A DNA stretch of 64,000 nt from Anaerolineae bacterium. Lineage in GTDB: Bacteria > Chloroflexota > Anaerolineae > Aggregatilineales > UBA3940. The number at the start of each line of letters is the position of its first letter. The first letter of the stretch is position 1. The notes under the pieces are model-generated. The model was not told where the DNA came from and did not search any database. It saw only the letters and a program-made list of their open reading frames with translations. The stretch is from assembly GCA_016926985.1 (NCBI GenBank), contig JAFGNO010000093.1, forward strand, positions 9,790 through 73,789. The letters run 5' to 3'. Position numbers and translations under genes: made by a program. Positions 1 through 8,806 of the stretch are shown here, in pieces.

Positions 1-66
1 AAATTCTGGGCCGCATAGGGTCCGGTTAATTCTGCGAGATAGTCCATTTCCTCATCCTTTCGCGCA

Positions 67-98
67 GTGAGGCTGCTTCTGAGAGCAGCCTCACTTTT
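67..98. terminator. Strong hairpin terminator
   Basis: Eleven-base perfect stem (67-77 with 84-94), six-base loop, followed by four T. It probably ends transcription from a gene left of the window. The rest of 1-409 shows no coding frame that I can support. Confidence 0.75.
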
Positions 99-409
99 GT
101 ATTGAAAAGCCGGAAGGCACCCACCAGGCCCGAACAGAACCGTTTCACGCGCCAGAAGCCTGCTTCCCATCCCTTGGAATAATATTTCCCTATTGATATA
201 ATTTCACCCTCGTTGGTAGTCGGTTTGTTGGGGTAAACCTTTCATCGGTAATTGCTCTTCGTAAATATTTCGTCACCAGTCAGATGCATAGTTCGTGATC
301 CATGGCACAAGGGAGGTGCACATGCCTTGAAGCTCCATATCATTCGCTTCCGCATGACCGATAGAAAGAGTTTTCCACCCTTATAGATTAACCTAGAGGA
401 AGAATACCA

Positions 410-1195
410 ATGATGAAGAAGTCCCCATTAAAGCTCACCTTACCAAAGCATATGGCTTTTCTGACTGTTACCATCTTTGCCCTCTCTATTTTGGCTGCTG
501 GCTGTGGGCCAGCTACCCCGGAGCCAGGGGCAATTGAAACTGCGATTTTTCTCACACAACAAGCTGAGGAAGGGGCTGATGCGGTTGATGTAATTTCTGA
601 GGAACAGGCTACCAACACGCCCTACCCATCTGCTACCCCGCAACCCCCAACGGAGACGCCCTCCCCATCCCCAGAACCTGTAGCGAGTGCTGAGGATCAT
701 TGGGCAAAAAACTACGTCGGGACCTACGATAATGGTGATATTGTCCTGGAAATTGCCCGTATCGTTGTTGGATATAAGGATGCGATCGGCGATCAGGATT
801 GGGACGTCCTGAACGATTACATCGAGGGCTGGGCAGATGTAGAAGTTGTTGGTGAGCTCGTTTTCAAAGTAACGAATAACTCAGAGAAGACTGTGAGCCT
901 CTATCCTGACCAGGGAACCGTTCAAATAGGCTCAGAACAAATTCCGCTGGACGAATTCATGTTTTACACAACATTTGGCGATGATGTAGGCGGGGAAATA
1001 TTCCCTGGCGTGACAAAGATTGGCGGAATGTGGTTCGCTATTGAGAGATCTGCACCAGATGAGATCACACAGATCATCTATCGAGCCAGTGCACCATTCG
1101 ATGAAGAAACTTTTAACAACATTGGACCAGATATCGAAATCGTGATCGATATATCTGAGTATGTATTCGAAGAGTTACCTGAGGAATTGCATTAA
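410..1195 (+). CDS. Chloroflexi-type lipoprotein, unknown function
   Basis: Secreted lipoprotein of unknown role. A basic N-terminus and hydrophobic stretch lead to the lipobox LAAGC with the lipidated cysteine at about residue 32. Residues 65-90 are a Pro/Thr/Ser-rich linker of the kind common in Anaerolineae surface proteins. The remaining 170 residues are acidic and look like one globular beta-rich domain resembling DUF4352-type extracellular domains, but I do not recognise a family firmly. AGAGGAAG lies eight bases before the ATG; a second ATG follows at once, so the start could be one codon later. It stands alone with 300 bases free on either side. Host-type gene, not phage. Confidence 0.85.
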   Translation: MMKKSPLKLTLPKHMAFLTVTIFALSILAAGCGPATPEPGAIETAIFLTQQAEEGADAVDVISEEQATNTPYPSATPQPPTETPSPSPEPVASAEDHWAKNYVGTYDNGDIVLEIARIVVGYKDAIGDQDWDVLNDYIEGWADVEVVGELVFKVTNNSEKTVSLYPDQGTVQIGSEQIPLDEFMFYTTFGDDVGGEIFPGVTKIGGMWFAIERSAPDEITQIIYRASAPFDEETFNNIGPDIEIVIDISEYVFEELPEELH

Positions 1196-1510
1196 TTGCC
1201 CGTAGATTTGCATCAGATATAAACTTGCTATCCAAAATACTGTGTTGTGCTATACTGCAAATTGCATCTAGTAGTGTGAGCGCTCAAGAGATGCACGCTC
1301 CCCATCGGCCAGCCCCCCTCTGGTCGAGGGGAGCACCTCTTTTCTGTAGACCATCATCAAACAATCAACAGCTTCAGATTGGTTGCAAATATTGATGGCT
1401 TCATGCTAAGCTTGCTTGTTCCCGGAACATTGGATCTGAAGTGCCCGGCATAAGCAGGCAGCATGGCTGTACCAGCTATCTGGCTACCAATACACACAGG
1501 GGAAAACATC
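1196..1510. other. Intergenic region, no gene seen
   Basis: No supported coding frame. A TATACT hexamer at 1251-1256 could be a -10 element, but the only TTG-type -35 is 20 bases away. A GC-rich stretch at 1293-1340 has short complementary runs and could fold. I make no firm call. Confidence 0.4.
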
Positions 1511-2440
1511 ATGCCCATGTTTCAAATCAGCAGCAGCAGTATGGCGCCGGTTTCGCAGAGCAATTTTCAATCGGAAAAGCAGCTCCAGCACCTGGTGGAA
1601 ACCAACCTCGAAACGATCTTCAACTGCCGCTTTGTGGCAACTGAATTTTCAACCGGCGCCCAGCACGCCGGGCGCATTGATACACTGGCGCTTTCCGAAG
1701 ACAACAACCCGGTGATCATTGAATACAAGAAAATCGAGAGTTCGGACCTGATCACGCAGAGCCTGTTCTACCTTTCCTGGATCGGCGATCACCGCGGCGA
1801 TTTTGAAATTGCTGCACAGAAGAAGCTCGGGGCTGACGTGGAGGTGGACTGGTCCGATGTGCGCGTGCTGTGCATCGCACCGGGATACAAGAAGTATGAT
1901 CTCCATGCAGTACGGGTGATGGGCGCTAATATTGAACTCTGGCGCTATCGCCTCTACGACAATCAGACCATCTATTTTGAGGAAATCTTCAAACAGGCTT
2001 ATCCTGAAAATGACCTGGCAGGAGACAAGGACCCAGCCATGGTTGCAGCCGGCAAGAAGGGCGCGATCACCAGGGCCACAGCAACCTACACCTTTGAAGA
2101 ACACCTCGATGGGAAACCGGAGAAAATCCGTTCTCTGGCTCACGATGTGCGCGACTATATTCTCGGCCTGGATACAGCGATTGAGCAGAACCCCAGAAAG
2201 ATGTACATCGGTTACAAGATTTCGCAGAACATCGTTTGCATGGATGTTCAGAGCCAGCAAATCCGTTTGTGGCTCAAGCTGAAGCAGTCGGAAGTATCCG
2301 ATCCTCCCTCCAATTATCGCGATGTGTCAAACCTGGGACATCATGGAACCGGGGATGCGGAGTTCATCTTGAGATCGGAAGACGATTTTGAGAGAACGAA
2401 ACCGTATATTGAAATGGCTTACCGGAAAATCGGCGGCTAG
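1511..2440 (+). CDS. NucS-like N-terminus plus DUF5655 protein
   Basis: Two-part protein of 309 residues. The N-terminal part resembles the DUF91/NucS nuclease-like fold: GRID with Asp about 57, then IIEYKK with Glu 71 and Lys 73, a PD-(D/E)XK arrangement. The last 100 residues match the DUF5655 style. Such proteins are often encoded beside type I restriction genes, and here an hsdM start follows after eight bases. The start is the ATG at 1511 after GGGGAAAAC; an upstream in-frame ATG at 1463 has no ribosome site. The role is not known; DNA binding or a defence accessory is an inference. Confidence 0.8.
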   Translation: MPMFQISSSSMAPVSQSNFQSEKQLQHLVETNLETIFNCRFVATEFSTGAQHAGRIDTLALSEDNNPVIIEYKKIESSDLITQSLFYLSWIGDHRGDFEIAAQKKLGADVEVDWSDVRVLCIAPGYKKYDLHAVRVMGANIELWRYRLYDNQTIYFEEIFKQAYPENDLAGDKDPAMVAAGKKGAITRATATYTFEEHLDGKPEKIRSLAHDVRDYILGLDTAIEQNPRKMYIGYKISQNIVCMDVQSQQIRLWLKLKQSEVSDPPSNYRDVSNLGHHGTGDAEFILRSEDDFERTKPYIEMAYRKIGG

Positions 2441-2448
2441 GAGAGGAT

Positions 2449-2673
2449 ATGCTCAAGGAACAGGAACGCGCGGAACTGCACCGCACCATCTGGCAGATTG
2501 CCAACGACCTTCGCGGCAGCGTGGACGGCTGGGATTTCAAGCAGTATGTGCTGGGCATGCTGTTCTACCGCTTCATCAGCGAAAACCTCACCAGCTACAT
2601 CAACGAGGACGAACGGCGCAGCGGCAGCAGGGATTTCGACAGGAAAATTGAGTTATTTCTATCCGTCAGGTAA
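2449..2673 (+). pseudogene. hsdM: Truncated hsdM (type I methylase N-terminus)
   Basis: The first 64 codons read like the N-terminal helical domain of type I DNA methyltransferase subunits (ANDLRGSVDGWDFKQYVLGM, then LFYRFISENL). A complete HsdM has about 500 residues and a catalytic NPPF motif; neither is present. Homology ends near the codons for RDFD at about 2640, followed by a few unrelated codons and a stop. The break coincides with the change to AT-rich DNA of the next island, so insertion of that island is the likely cause. The missing part does not occur elsewhere in the window. RBS GGAGAGG precedes the ATG. Confidence 0.85.
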
Positions 2674-2815
2674 GGATCCACGATCACGCTGACAAGGTTA
2701 GGAAATTTACAAAACGACTAACAATACCATTTTAGGTAATTAAATTCCGACTTTACTAGCGGAGTAAAAAACATTTGAATAATATTACAGTTATCTCCAA
2801 ACAATCGAGTTGCCA

Positions 2816-4504
2816 ATGTTAAGAATTCCCAATCCAGGATCAGATATAAAAAGTTTTATCAACATATATGTGGAACTGTACAATGCCCTTCATCACAGAA
2901 AAGACTTCGGTTTGGACGATATCTCATATGTCTTAGTAGAACATAACCTTGCAGCATCAAGTGGATATGTGGGAGCCAAAGCTCTTGAGGAATCCTCCAG
3001 AGCAGATAGAAGTCGAGATCCTCTATACAACCAATCTAAAATGTATTCTGAACTATATAAATTGTTGGGGTGGTTACACCCGACAGAAGAAGCTGCTCTG
3101 CGATTCAAATTTACATTTTTGGGGTTACATGTAGTTAGGGCATATCCCAATCCAGAACAGATTTTTGAACAATCACTCCTAGGCGTAGTTTATCCAAATC
3201 CCATTCTGGATGTCAAAGGAAATCAACATATTAGACCATTTGTTACAATTTTGAAGGCCTGTAGGGATTTGGATGGGTACATCAGTAGGGACGAAATGAT
3301 TATTGGCCCCTTATCATTATCGGATGATAGAAATAAGGAAAAGTATCAGGAAATGATTTCAACCATAAGGGGGATTAGAGGAAAAACTGAAAAACTCCAA
3401 AGCGCAATTAATTCTTTGGAAAATTCCCGAAGAATTAAATACAACACAATGCAAAATTACACTAGGTTTCCGATCGCCGTCTTGAAGTGGACTAAATGGA
3501 CTGTTTCCCAGAAAATGAGGATATATGAAAGAACATCAGGATTTTTAAAAATCACTCAAAAAGGTGAAGAAACGCTAAATCAGCTTGTGAACTTTAAAGA
3601 TATTAGGTCAAAAGACTTAACTGAATTTCCCACTGATGAACTTAGAGCTGCTGTAGCACGATTAGCATTTTCACAGATGCTGGAGAGAGCGAATTTTGAT
3701 GTATCAAGTAATTCTGAAATAATTAGCCAAGACACCCTCCTGATTAAATCTAAAATTCCTGGTAGTGCTTTACAATTTCAATTTTCACCGTTCCAAGATA
3801 TGTCCCAACCCCAGCTTACGAACATCTTTCCTTCTGTTATGGGAACTCATGATCAAGAATCAACCCAAACGGCTGGGAACAATCCCAATTCAGTAAAGTC
3901 AATTTCTTCAATTGTCAGATTGGATCGTGTAGATACAACTACAAACCTTTATGACGGGATCAAGGATTTGTTTATTTCCGATTCAGATGGTCTATCTGTT
4001 GATCAAATAGTGGAACGATTCTATTCATCCCACTCAGGATCAGATCTCAATTCTTTTTATCCATTTGTAGAAAAGTTGTTTCGAAGTTTGGGATACGACT
4101 GTAGTCTCTCAAGAACCGGAGTAAACTATGAAAGATGGGATGCAATAATTAAGGACCCCTTACATTCGATACCAATAGAAATTAAATCGCCAAGTGAGGA
4201 AGAATCCATTTCATTGAAAGCTATAAGGCAAGCTTTAGAAAATAAAATCATTCTATTGTCACGAGAGGCATATCCAACTAAACAAGATACAACTTCTTTA
4301 GTTGTTGGTTACAACTTTCCAAATAACCGATCAGAAGCTGTGGCTTTGATTGAAGCCTTCAAATTTTCGTATGGTTTTTCTATTGGGATAATTGACTTTC
4401 GGTCACTATTAACTTTGGTTATAGAAAAAATCCTAAATAAGAAGCAACACAATATTGAACAAATGAGAACATTGATAGGATTTATAGATGTTAAGACCAC
4501 TTAG
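2816..4504 (+). CDS. Probable type II restriction endonuclease
   Basis: Protein of about 562 residues. The N-terminal two thirds look like winged-helix DNA recognition domains (for example FLKITQKGEE near residue 240). The C-terminus carries a PD-(D/E)XK core: WDAIIK with Asp about 441, and PIEIKS with Glu about 455 and Lys about 457. This order resembles type IIS enzymes of the AlwI/BstNBI kind, but that is only a resemblance. Two DNA methyltransferases follow on the other strand, as expected for an enzyme with an asymmetric site. The downstream iron-sulfur gene overlaps by 17 bases, so the two are co-expressed. Start: ATG at 2816; a TTG six bases upstream is possible. AT-rich, unlike the hsdM stub. 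Confidence 0.7.
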   Translation: MLRIPNPGSDIKSFINIYVELYNALHHRKDFGLDDISYVLVEHNLAASSGYVGAKALEESSRADRSRDPLYNQSKMYSELYKLLGWLHPTEEAALRFKFTFLGLHVVRAYPNPEQIFEQSLLGVVYPNPILDVKGNQHIRPFVTILKACRDLDGYISRDEMIIGPLSLSDDRNKEKYQEMISTIRGIRGKTEKLQSAINSLENSRRIKYNTMQNYTRFPIAVLKWTKWTVSQKMRIYERTSGFLKITQKGEETLNQLVNFKDIRSKDLTEFPTDELRAAVARLAFSQMLERANFDVSSNSEIISQDTLLIKSKIPGSALQFQFSPFQDMSQPQLTNIFPSVMGTHDQESTQTAGNNPNSVKSISSIVRLDRVDTTTNLYDGIKDLFISDSDGLSVDQIVERFYSSHSGSDLNSFYPFVEKLFRSLGYDCSLSRTGVNYERWDAIIKDPLHSIPIEIKSPSEEESISLKAIRQALENKIILLSREAYPTKQDTTSLVVGYNFPNNRSEAVALIEAFKFSYGFSIGIIDFRSLLTLVIEKILNKKQHNIEQMRTLIGFIDVKTT

Positions 4505-5555
4505 TCCTAAAAGAAATTATCGGCATGCAATATCCTTCAAGGAAAACTATAAACCAGCACGAATTGTGTGGAGTGGATTGCAACACCCTGCGACAATTCA
4601 TTATTCCGATGGCAGCAGAAGTCCGAGTACTTGCATAAGATGTTTAGATGCACCATGTATGTATTATTCTGAAGATGAAATCCAAATAGGAATTTTTACT
4701 GATTTCCCCTACGATAAAAACAATGAAGTATGTCCTACTAAGGCAATTTCTTGGGAAGAAGACTTCTCTTCACCTCAAATCAACAATGAAAATTGCATCT
4801 TTTGCGGTCTATGCATCCAAAGATGTCCAGCAAAAGCAATATTTTTTTCACAGGAATCAGCAATTGTCATAGATAATCTGAATGATCATTTTGTTGAACT
4901 TGGAGAATTTGTAAACGAAAAATCCCTTAGAGAAACAACTCATCTATTCCATAACGCTAAAGAAGAAGGAGTCTATTTGCTCGAAAATGATGACGTACTC
5001 CAATTATCAAAAACCAAACTAGATCAAATTCTTCCAAGATCAAATGCCCAGTTTCCTAATCACTTGTCAAGAAATCTTTTACTTGGATTAGGCGTGGGTG
5101 CTATGATGAGACGCTTGGGGGATGTCAATATTCGAATGGACTTACTGTTTGGCCCACCAGGTGTAAATCAAGGTACAGGTGAGGTTGAATTTGGAAACGG
5201 TGTCTTAGATGCGCCAAGGAATATCTTAGATAATTATGCAACCTTGGTCACAAAATATAATTCCTCAAGAGATTCGCTCTTCCCTATAGTTATTGTTAAT
5301 ACACTACCAAATTCGCGATCCGATTATTGGTTAGTCATACAGGATATACGCAAAGTCCTTGGCATTAAAATACAAACAATGTCAATTGGTCTATTATACA
5401 TACTGCTTTGGAATAAACTTTCATTATCAATAATCGATGGTAATGAATTTTATATTGATGCTGATAATCCATCACTGCGAGAGAAATTGACTACTCACCT
5501 ACAGAGAGAAAGTAGTATCATTTTTGATCTTGGCTATCTTGAGAGTGAAAAATAG
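4488..5555 (+). CDS. Two-cluster iron-sulfur protein, R-M partner
   Basis: Protein of 355 residues. Residues 49-110 hold two ferredoxin-like cysteine sets: CIRCLDAPC followed later by CPTKAI, then CIFCGLCIQRC with CPAKAI, enough for two [4Fe-4S] clusters. The C-terminal 200 residues are not a known redox domain. They include RMDLLFG and EVEFG near residues 220-240, which could be an acidic metal site like that of PD-(D/E)XK folds, but this is weak. The gene overlaps the end of the endonuclease gene and converges on the methyltransferases, so it is part of the R-M unit. Possible roles: structural clusters in a DNA-binding subunit, or redox control. Function not established. Confidence 0.7.
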   Translation: MLRPLSPKRNYRHAISFKENYKPARIVWSGLQHPATIHYSDGSRSPSTCIRCLDAPCMYYSEDEIQIGIFTDFPYDKNNEVCPTKAISWEEDFSSPQINNENCIFCGLCIQRCPAKAIFFSQESAIVIDNLNDHFVELGEFVNEKSLRETTHLFHNAKEEGVYLLENDDVLQLSKTKLDQILPRSNAQFPNHLSRNLLLGLGVGAMMRRLGDVNIRMDLLFGPPGVNQGTGEVEFGNGVLDAPRNILDNYATLVTKYNSSRDSLFPIVIVNTLPNSRSDYWLVIQDIRKVLGIKIQTMSIGLLYILLWNKLSLSIIDGNEFYIDADNPSLREKLTTHLQRESSIIFDLGYLESEK

Positions 5556-6330
5556 GCATGCTTACTTTCCACTCATGAATTCGGTCATTCGCAATTTCAA
5601 TGTACTCCGGATTGATTTCGAAACCCAAATACTTGCGTCCCTCCATGTAAGCTGCTAAACACTCTGTTCCACTTCCAACAAAAGGGACTACAACAATATC
5701 GCCCTCTTTTGAAAAATGTTTAATTATTCTCAAGGAAATTGAAAGTGGTTTTTGAGTTGGATGATCTACTTTTTCAGCCTGGAATCTTTTTCCAGCCAGT
5801 ACAGGGAACTTCCAGACATCCCCTGCTAGTCTCCCCTCTGGATGTGGATGCCATACTTTTCCATTTTTCGTGACTTTATACTTCAACCTATCTTGGCTTT
5901 TATAAGGTTCCCTAATAGGGAAATAAGTATAGTTACTCCCTTTAGAAAACCATAATATTGGTTCATAATGAGCAGCTAATGTCCTTTTCGAATACCCAGC
6001 AAATCCATTTTCATAGAACCATATGATCTGTCTACGATAATCAAGCTTAATTTCAGACATGTAACAATGCAGCCAACACAAATGGTGATGGATACCATAT
6101 ACAAATATATTTCCCCCAGGTTTCAAGATCCGTTTTGCTTCATCCAACCAACTTTTACTCCATGATAGCCAAGTATCTTTGTGGTCCTTTTCTTTATAGA
6201 TACCAAAATCTTTCCCAATATTATAAGGGGGGTCTGCTATAATTAAATCAGCAAATTCGTCCGGCAAAGCCTTCATTCCTTCAATACAATCCAGATTATG
6301 GATGATGTTTAAATCATTGGTTTTTTTCAT
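5518..6330 (-). CDS. DNA methyltransferase, DPPY type
   Basis: Site-specific DNA methyltransferase using S-adenosylmethionine. The catalytic motif DPPYNIG is at residues 33-39 and the cofactor motif FVGSG at 217-221. This order (catalytic first) is that of the beta group, and DPPY points to N6-adenine as target. Length 270 residues is normal. The 3' end overlaps the convergent iron-sulfur gene by 38 bases, and the start overlaps the upstream methyltransferase by 17 bases, so the two methyltransferases form one operon. With the nuclease on the opposite strand it makes a type II R-M system with one enzyme per strand of an asymmetric site (inference). Confidence 0.9.
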   Translation of the reverse strand: MKKTNDLNIIHNLDCIEGMKALPDEFADLIIADPPYNIGKDFGIYKEKDHKDTWLSWSKSWLDEAKRILKPGGNIFVYGIHHHLCWLHCYMSEIKLDYRRQIIWFYENGFAGYSKRTLAAHYEPILWFSKGSNYTYFPIREPYKSQDRLKYKVTKNGKVWHPHPEGRLAGDVWKFPVLAGKRFQAEKVDHPTQKPLSISLRIIKHFSKEGDIVVVPFVGSGTECLAAYMEGRKYLGFEINPEYIEIANDRIHEWKVSMPIFHSQDSQDQK

Positions 6331-7210
6331 TATTATTCTGCACTATTAGAATATATTGGTGGTGAATATTAGGAACATATGCATAGGGATAACCATAAGG
6401 AAAAACTCGCTTATGGCGTTGATAGAGTATCGTGATCCCTTTTAGCTCAAACCCTCGACTTTCTAATTGCATCGCTAAATCAGCATGAAACATGTAATAC
6501 TTCGATTTATGACGGAAATCGCTTACTATGACGGCCATATACTTTTCTGGTTTTAGAACACGAATAGTGTCACCAAGAATTGCCGATAAATTTCTTAAGA
6601 ATTCCTGATAATCTTCAATATTTCCTAAATCTCTTTCATCATTACTATATCTGGTGTCCAATCCATTTGCTATGCGTTCTTGTCTTACTTTATGATCTTC
6701 CTTATGAAGAATGTTCCAGTAAGGCGGACTTGTAACTACAAAATCGACAGTATTTTCCTCTACGGTATCCAACAAATCCCTTGCATCGCCAACGTAAATT
6801 TCCTGTTGATACTGAGAGGGGAACATTGGGGCAATTTCATTACTTAATCTTTCCTTGGCTAACTCTGCATAATGTGGATTTAATTCAAAACCAATCCCAC
6901 GCCGATTATTTATCGCACATGCCTTTAATGTTGAGCCTACCCCGACAAAGGGGTCAAGAACTAATTGTCCCTCCTTGGTAAAGAATTTAATTAATCGACC
7001 GACATCAGTAAACGAAAAAGGGGCAGGATGTTGTTTTTCAATTTTGGTATCTGGATGCTTTGCGCCTAACCCCTTTTGGTTCCATACAGAAATTGTTTCA
7101 ACTATCCATTCTTTTGAAGGCAGGTCATTAAGCTTGTTTCGGGGATCAACTCCAGGCGATGGATCCTCAAAAGCGCTTTCTTGCTGATCGTGATTCTCAA
7201 TTACTTCCAT
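6314..7210 (-). CDS. DNA methyltransferase, TSPPYW type
   Basis: Second methyltransferase of the island, 298 residues. The cofactor motif DPFVGVGS comes first (residues 86-93) and the catalytic motif TSPPYWN second (160-166), so its domain order is the reverse of its neighbour. SPPYW is usual for N4-cytosine enzymes, though some N6-adenine enzymes share it. It starts 14 bases inside the end of the HTH gene and runs into the second methyltransferase, which suggests one transcript of three genes. Different domain order and different target motif in the pair suggest separate origins, each guarding one strand of the same recognition site (inference). Confidence 0.88.
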   Translation of the reverse strand: MEVIENHDQQESAFEDPSPGVDPRNKLNDLPSKEWIVETISVWNQKGLGAKHPDTKIEKQHPAPFSFTDVGRLIKFFTKEGQLVLDPFVGVGSTLKACAINNRRGIGFELNPHYAELAKERLSNEIAPMFPSQYQQEIYVGDARDLLDTVEENTVDFVVTSPPYWNILHKEDHKVRQERIANGLDTRYSNDERDLGNIEDYQEFLRNLSAILGDTIRVLKPEKYMAVIVSDFRHKSKYYMFHADLAMQLESRGFELKGITILYQRHKRVFPYGYPYAYVPNIHHQYILIVQNNNEKNQ

Positions 7211-7403
7211 AATTTTCCAGAACCTCCAGGAGTTTATCCAACTCCCGCTTTTGATATAATCGATAGTTATTCAGCGGATGCCTGTATGAATTCAATTTCC
7301 CAGACTTATCCCAATTTCGAAGTGTAGACGAAGAGACACCTAAGTATTTAGCAGCTTCACTCACAGTTAGATATTCATTAAATTTTTTAATTCGCTGAGG
7401 CAT
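7197..7403 (-). CDS. MerR/excisionase-like HTH protein
   Basis: Small DNA-binding protein with the winged-helix MerR fold: YLTVSEAAKYLGVSSSTLRN is the helix-turn-helix, followed by the wing GKLNSYR and the YRLYQKREL helix. It is 68 residues from the ATG at 7403; a longer frame begins at 7424, and neither start has a clear ribosome site. It heads the methyltransferase operon and overlaps the next gene by 14 bases, so it is a good candidate for the controller that delays nuclease expression after entry into a new host (inference). HTH proteins of this type next to methyltransferases are known from other R-M loci. Confidence 0.8.
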   Translation of the reverse strand: MPQRIKKFNEYLTVSEAAKYLGVSSSTLRNWDKSGKLNSYRHPLNNYRLYQKRELDKLLEVLENYGSN

Positions 7404-7424
7404 GACACTGAACCGTAAGATCAT

Positions 7425-7886
7425 CTATGTCGTGTTAACATTATTAAGCATTGTCAATCAATACTATAGGTTGTTAAACCTTTTTTGTCAATTATTCCAT
7501 TTTCACAACCTCAACATACAGTTTTATTTACTTGAAAACAAGTTCCTAATCCTTATTCCACAATATTGGAAATATTAAAGCCACAATAATCTCCTGCCAA
7601 AAAACTCCAAACCACTGATTGCCCTTATACTTCTTACCATTACCTCCCCACATATTGCATAATCCGGCCAAGATCGACAACCGATTCAATATATGAATTA
7701 ATCTAATTTTCATACCATCAGTTGCCAAACTCATCTAAGCCATATCCTTTTATCAAAACATAATTCCTTCCATTTCTACAGTTGACATATTACTAACTCA
7801 CCTACGAATTTCAGAAAAGTGTGATATGATTATTTGTGAACATATGTTCAGAACAATTCCCATACAGAAAGGAACAAAAAACCATC
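7425..7886. other. AT-rich intergenic region
   Basis: Divergent promoter space between the leftward methyltransferase operon and the rightward wHTH gene. TTGACA occurs on both strands (for example 7783-7788 on the plus strand), but neither has a good -10 at 16-18 bases. A 62-codon frame on the minus strand (7546-7734) has no ribosome site or recognisable features, and I leave it out. Confidence 0.5.
7837..7850. promoter_or_regulatory. 14-bp perfect palindrome, likely operator
   Basis: TGAACATATGTTCA is a perfect inverted repeat 36 bases before the ATG of the winged-helix gene. Position and symmetry suit an autoregulatory operator bound by a dimer. It does not resemble the dispersed phage palindrome. 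Confidence 0.4.
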
Positions 7887-8246
7887 ATGTACGAGTTAGT
7901 TAAGGAACCACCAGAGCATGATTTTGGAGGAATTATTCTTACGGGAAGGGAACAATTAGTCCTGTACATTATCTGCTCCTCAAAACCCCAATATCCAACA
8001 TACCGCGAAATACTTAAGCGCCTAAATCTCATAGTGCCATCCCGAGATGGAGGGAAAACAAAATATTCATCAACTCAACAGGTGGTTAGAGTTATTGATA
8101 AACTTCGTCTTAAGGGGCTTTTGGTTAATCCTGAGATCGAAAGGGAGCTGTTGAACACAGCCAGGAATATCATACCGACCAATTTAGGTGAAGAGCTTGC
8201 ACCTCAAATTGAGGCAATATTACGGACCTTGCCAGCCCCGCTTTAG
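7887..8246 (+). CDS. Winged-helix regulator, unknown family
   Basis: Protein of 119 residues whose middle (YPTYREILKRLNLIVPSRDG, then QQVVRVIDKLRLKGLLVN) looks like a winged helix-turn-helix. It has no effector domain, so it would be a small repressor or activator. The ATG at 7887 follows AAAGGAAC; the frame opens at 7836 but that start lies inside the palindrome. The gene is AT-rich like the R-M island to its left, and it is followed by a strong terminator at 8365-8397, after which the phage palindromes begin. It could belong to the R-M island or be a boundary gene of the phage; I favour the island. Confidence 0.65.
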   Translation: MYELVKEPPEHDFGGIILTGREQLVLYIICSSKPQYPTYREILKRLNLIVPSRDGGKTKYSSTQQVVRVIDKLRLKGLLVNPEIERELLNTARNIIPTNLGEELAPQIEAILRTLPAPL

Positions 8247-8364
8247 AACTGAAATAAGTCTTCACATACACTATCTGTTGCTATCAAGTAATTATCGCGA
8301 TTACCAGCATCTAGCTTAGCTATGAAAAACCGAATTCAATTGTCGTAAGCAGCATAATCAAATG

Positions 8365-8397
8365 AAAAATCACCCCAAACCCAAGGGGTGATTTTTT
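8365..8397. terminator. Bidirectional hairpin terminator
   Basis: Twelve-base stem (8365-8376 with 8385-8396), eight-base loop, with A-tract before and T-tract after, so it can work both ways. It separates the wHTH gene from the leftward phage genes and is close to the apparent left edge of the phage. Confidence 0.85.
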
Positions 8398-8467
8398 CGT
8401 CACACCCCTCTATACTGCATCTCAGAATGTGGTTATGCGTAGACCATATCTCCATACCAGAAGGTTC

Positions 8468-8483
8468 TATTCGACATCGAAAA
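8468..8483. promoter_or_regulatory. Dispersed palindrome, site 1
   Basis: TATTCGACATCGAAAA, two mismatches from the consensus TTTTCGACGTCGAAAA. Leftmost copy; intergenic, between the terminator at 8365 and the end of the leftward gene at 8612. It marks the left limit of the palindrome-bearing DNA. Confidence 0.7.
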
Positions 8484-8611
8484 CTCACACCCCACGCGCC
8501 CCTTCTATCCAATGGTCACCACAATAGTAAAAACCGACCGATTATCCACCTGCATACCATGCCTTTTCTTCCATCGCTTGCGATCGCGCCGGTCCGATTT
8601 GTCCCCATCCC

Positions 8612-8806
8612 TCACCTCACCCTGTCAATGATAGCCTTCACCACGCCACAAAGCACCGGAAGCAGAAACGCAGCCAACCAGATCCATTTCGCCCTGTCCA
8701 GGTTTTCTTTCGAAAAGAACACATATATCTCCGGATCGGTCTCCACAGTCAGGTCATCCATCATCGTCCAGCCTTCTTCCCCCCAGTCATCCCAGTCATC
8801 CCCCAT
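8612..8806 (-). CDS. Small membrane protein, phage
   Basis: 64 residues. The first 35 are very acidic with many Trp (GDDWDDWGEEGW), followed by one transmembrane helix at about residues 40-60 (WIWLAAFLLPVLCGVVKAII) and a basic end, so the N-terminus probably stays outside. GGAGG stands six bases before the ATG. The ATG lies 11 bases inside the 3' end of the upstream gene, so the two are translationally coupled. No family recognised. Confidence 0.65.
   Translation of the reverse strand: MGDDWDDWGEEGWTMMDDLTVETDPEIYVFFSKENLDRAKWIWLAAFLLPVLCGVVKAIIDRVR

Noticed and set aside
7546..7734. 62-codon minus frame
   Set aside because: No ribosome site, no family features, lies in promoter-type AT-rich DNA.
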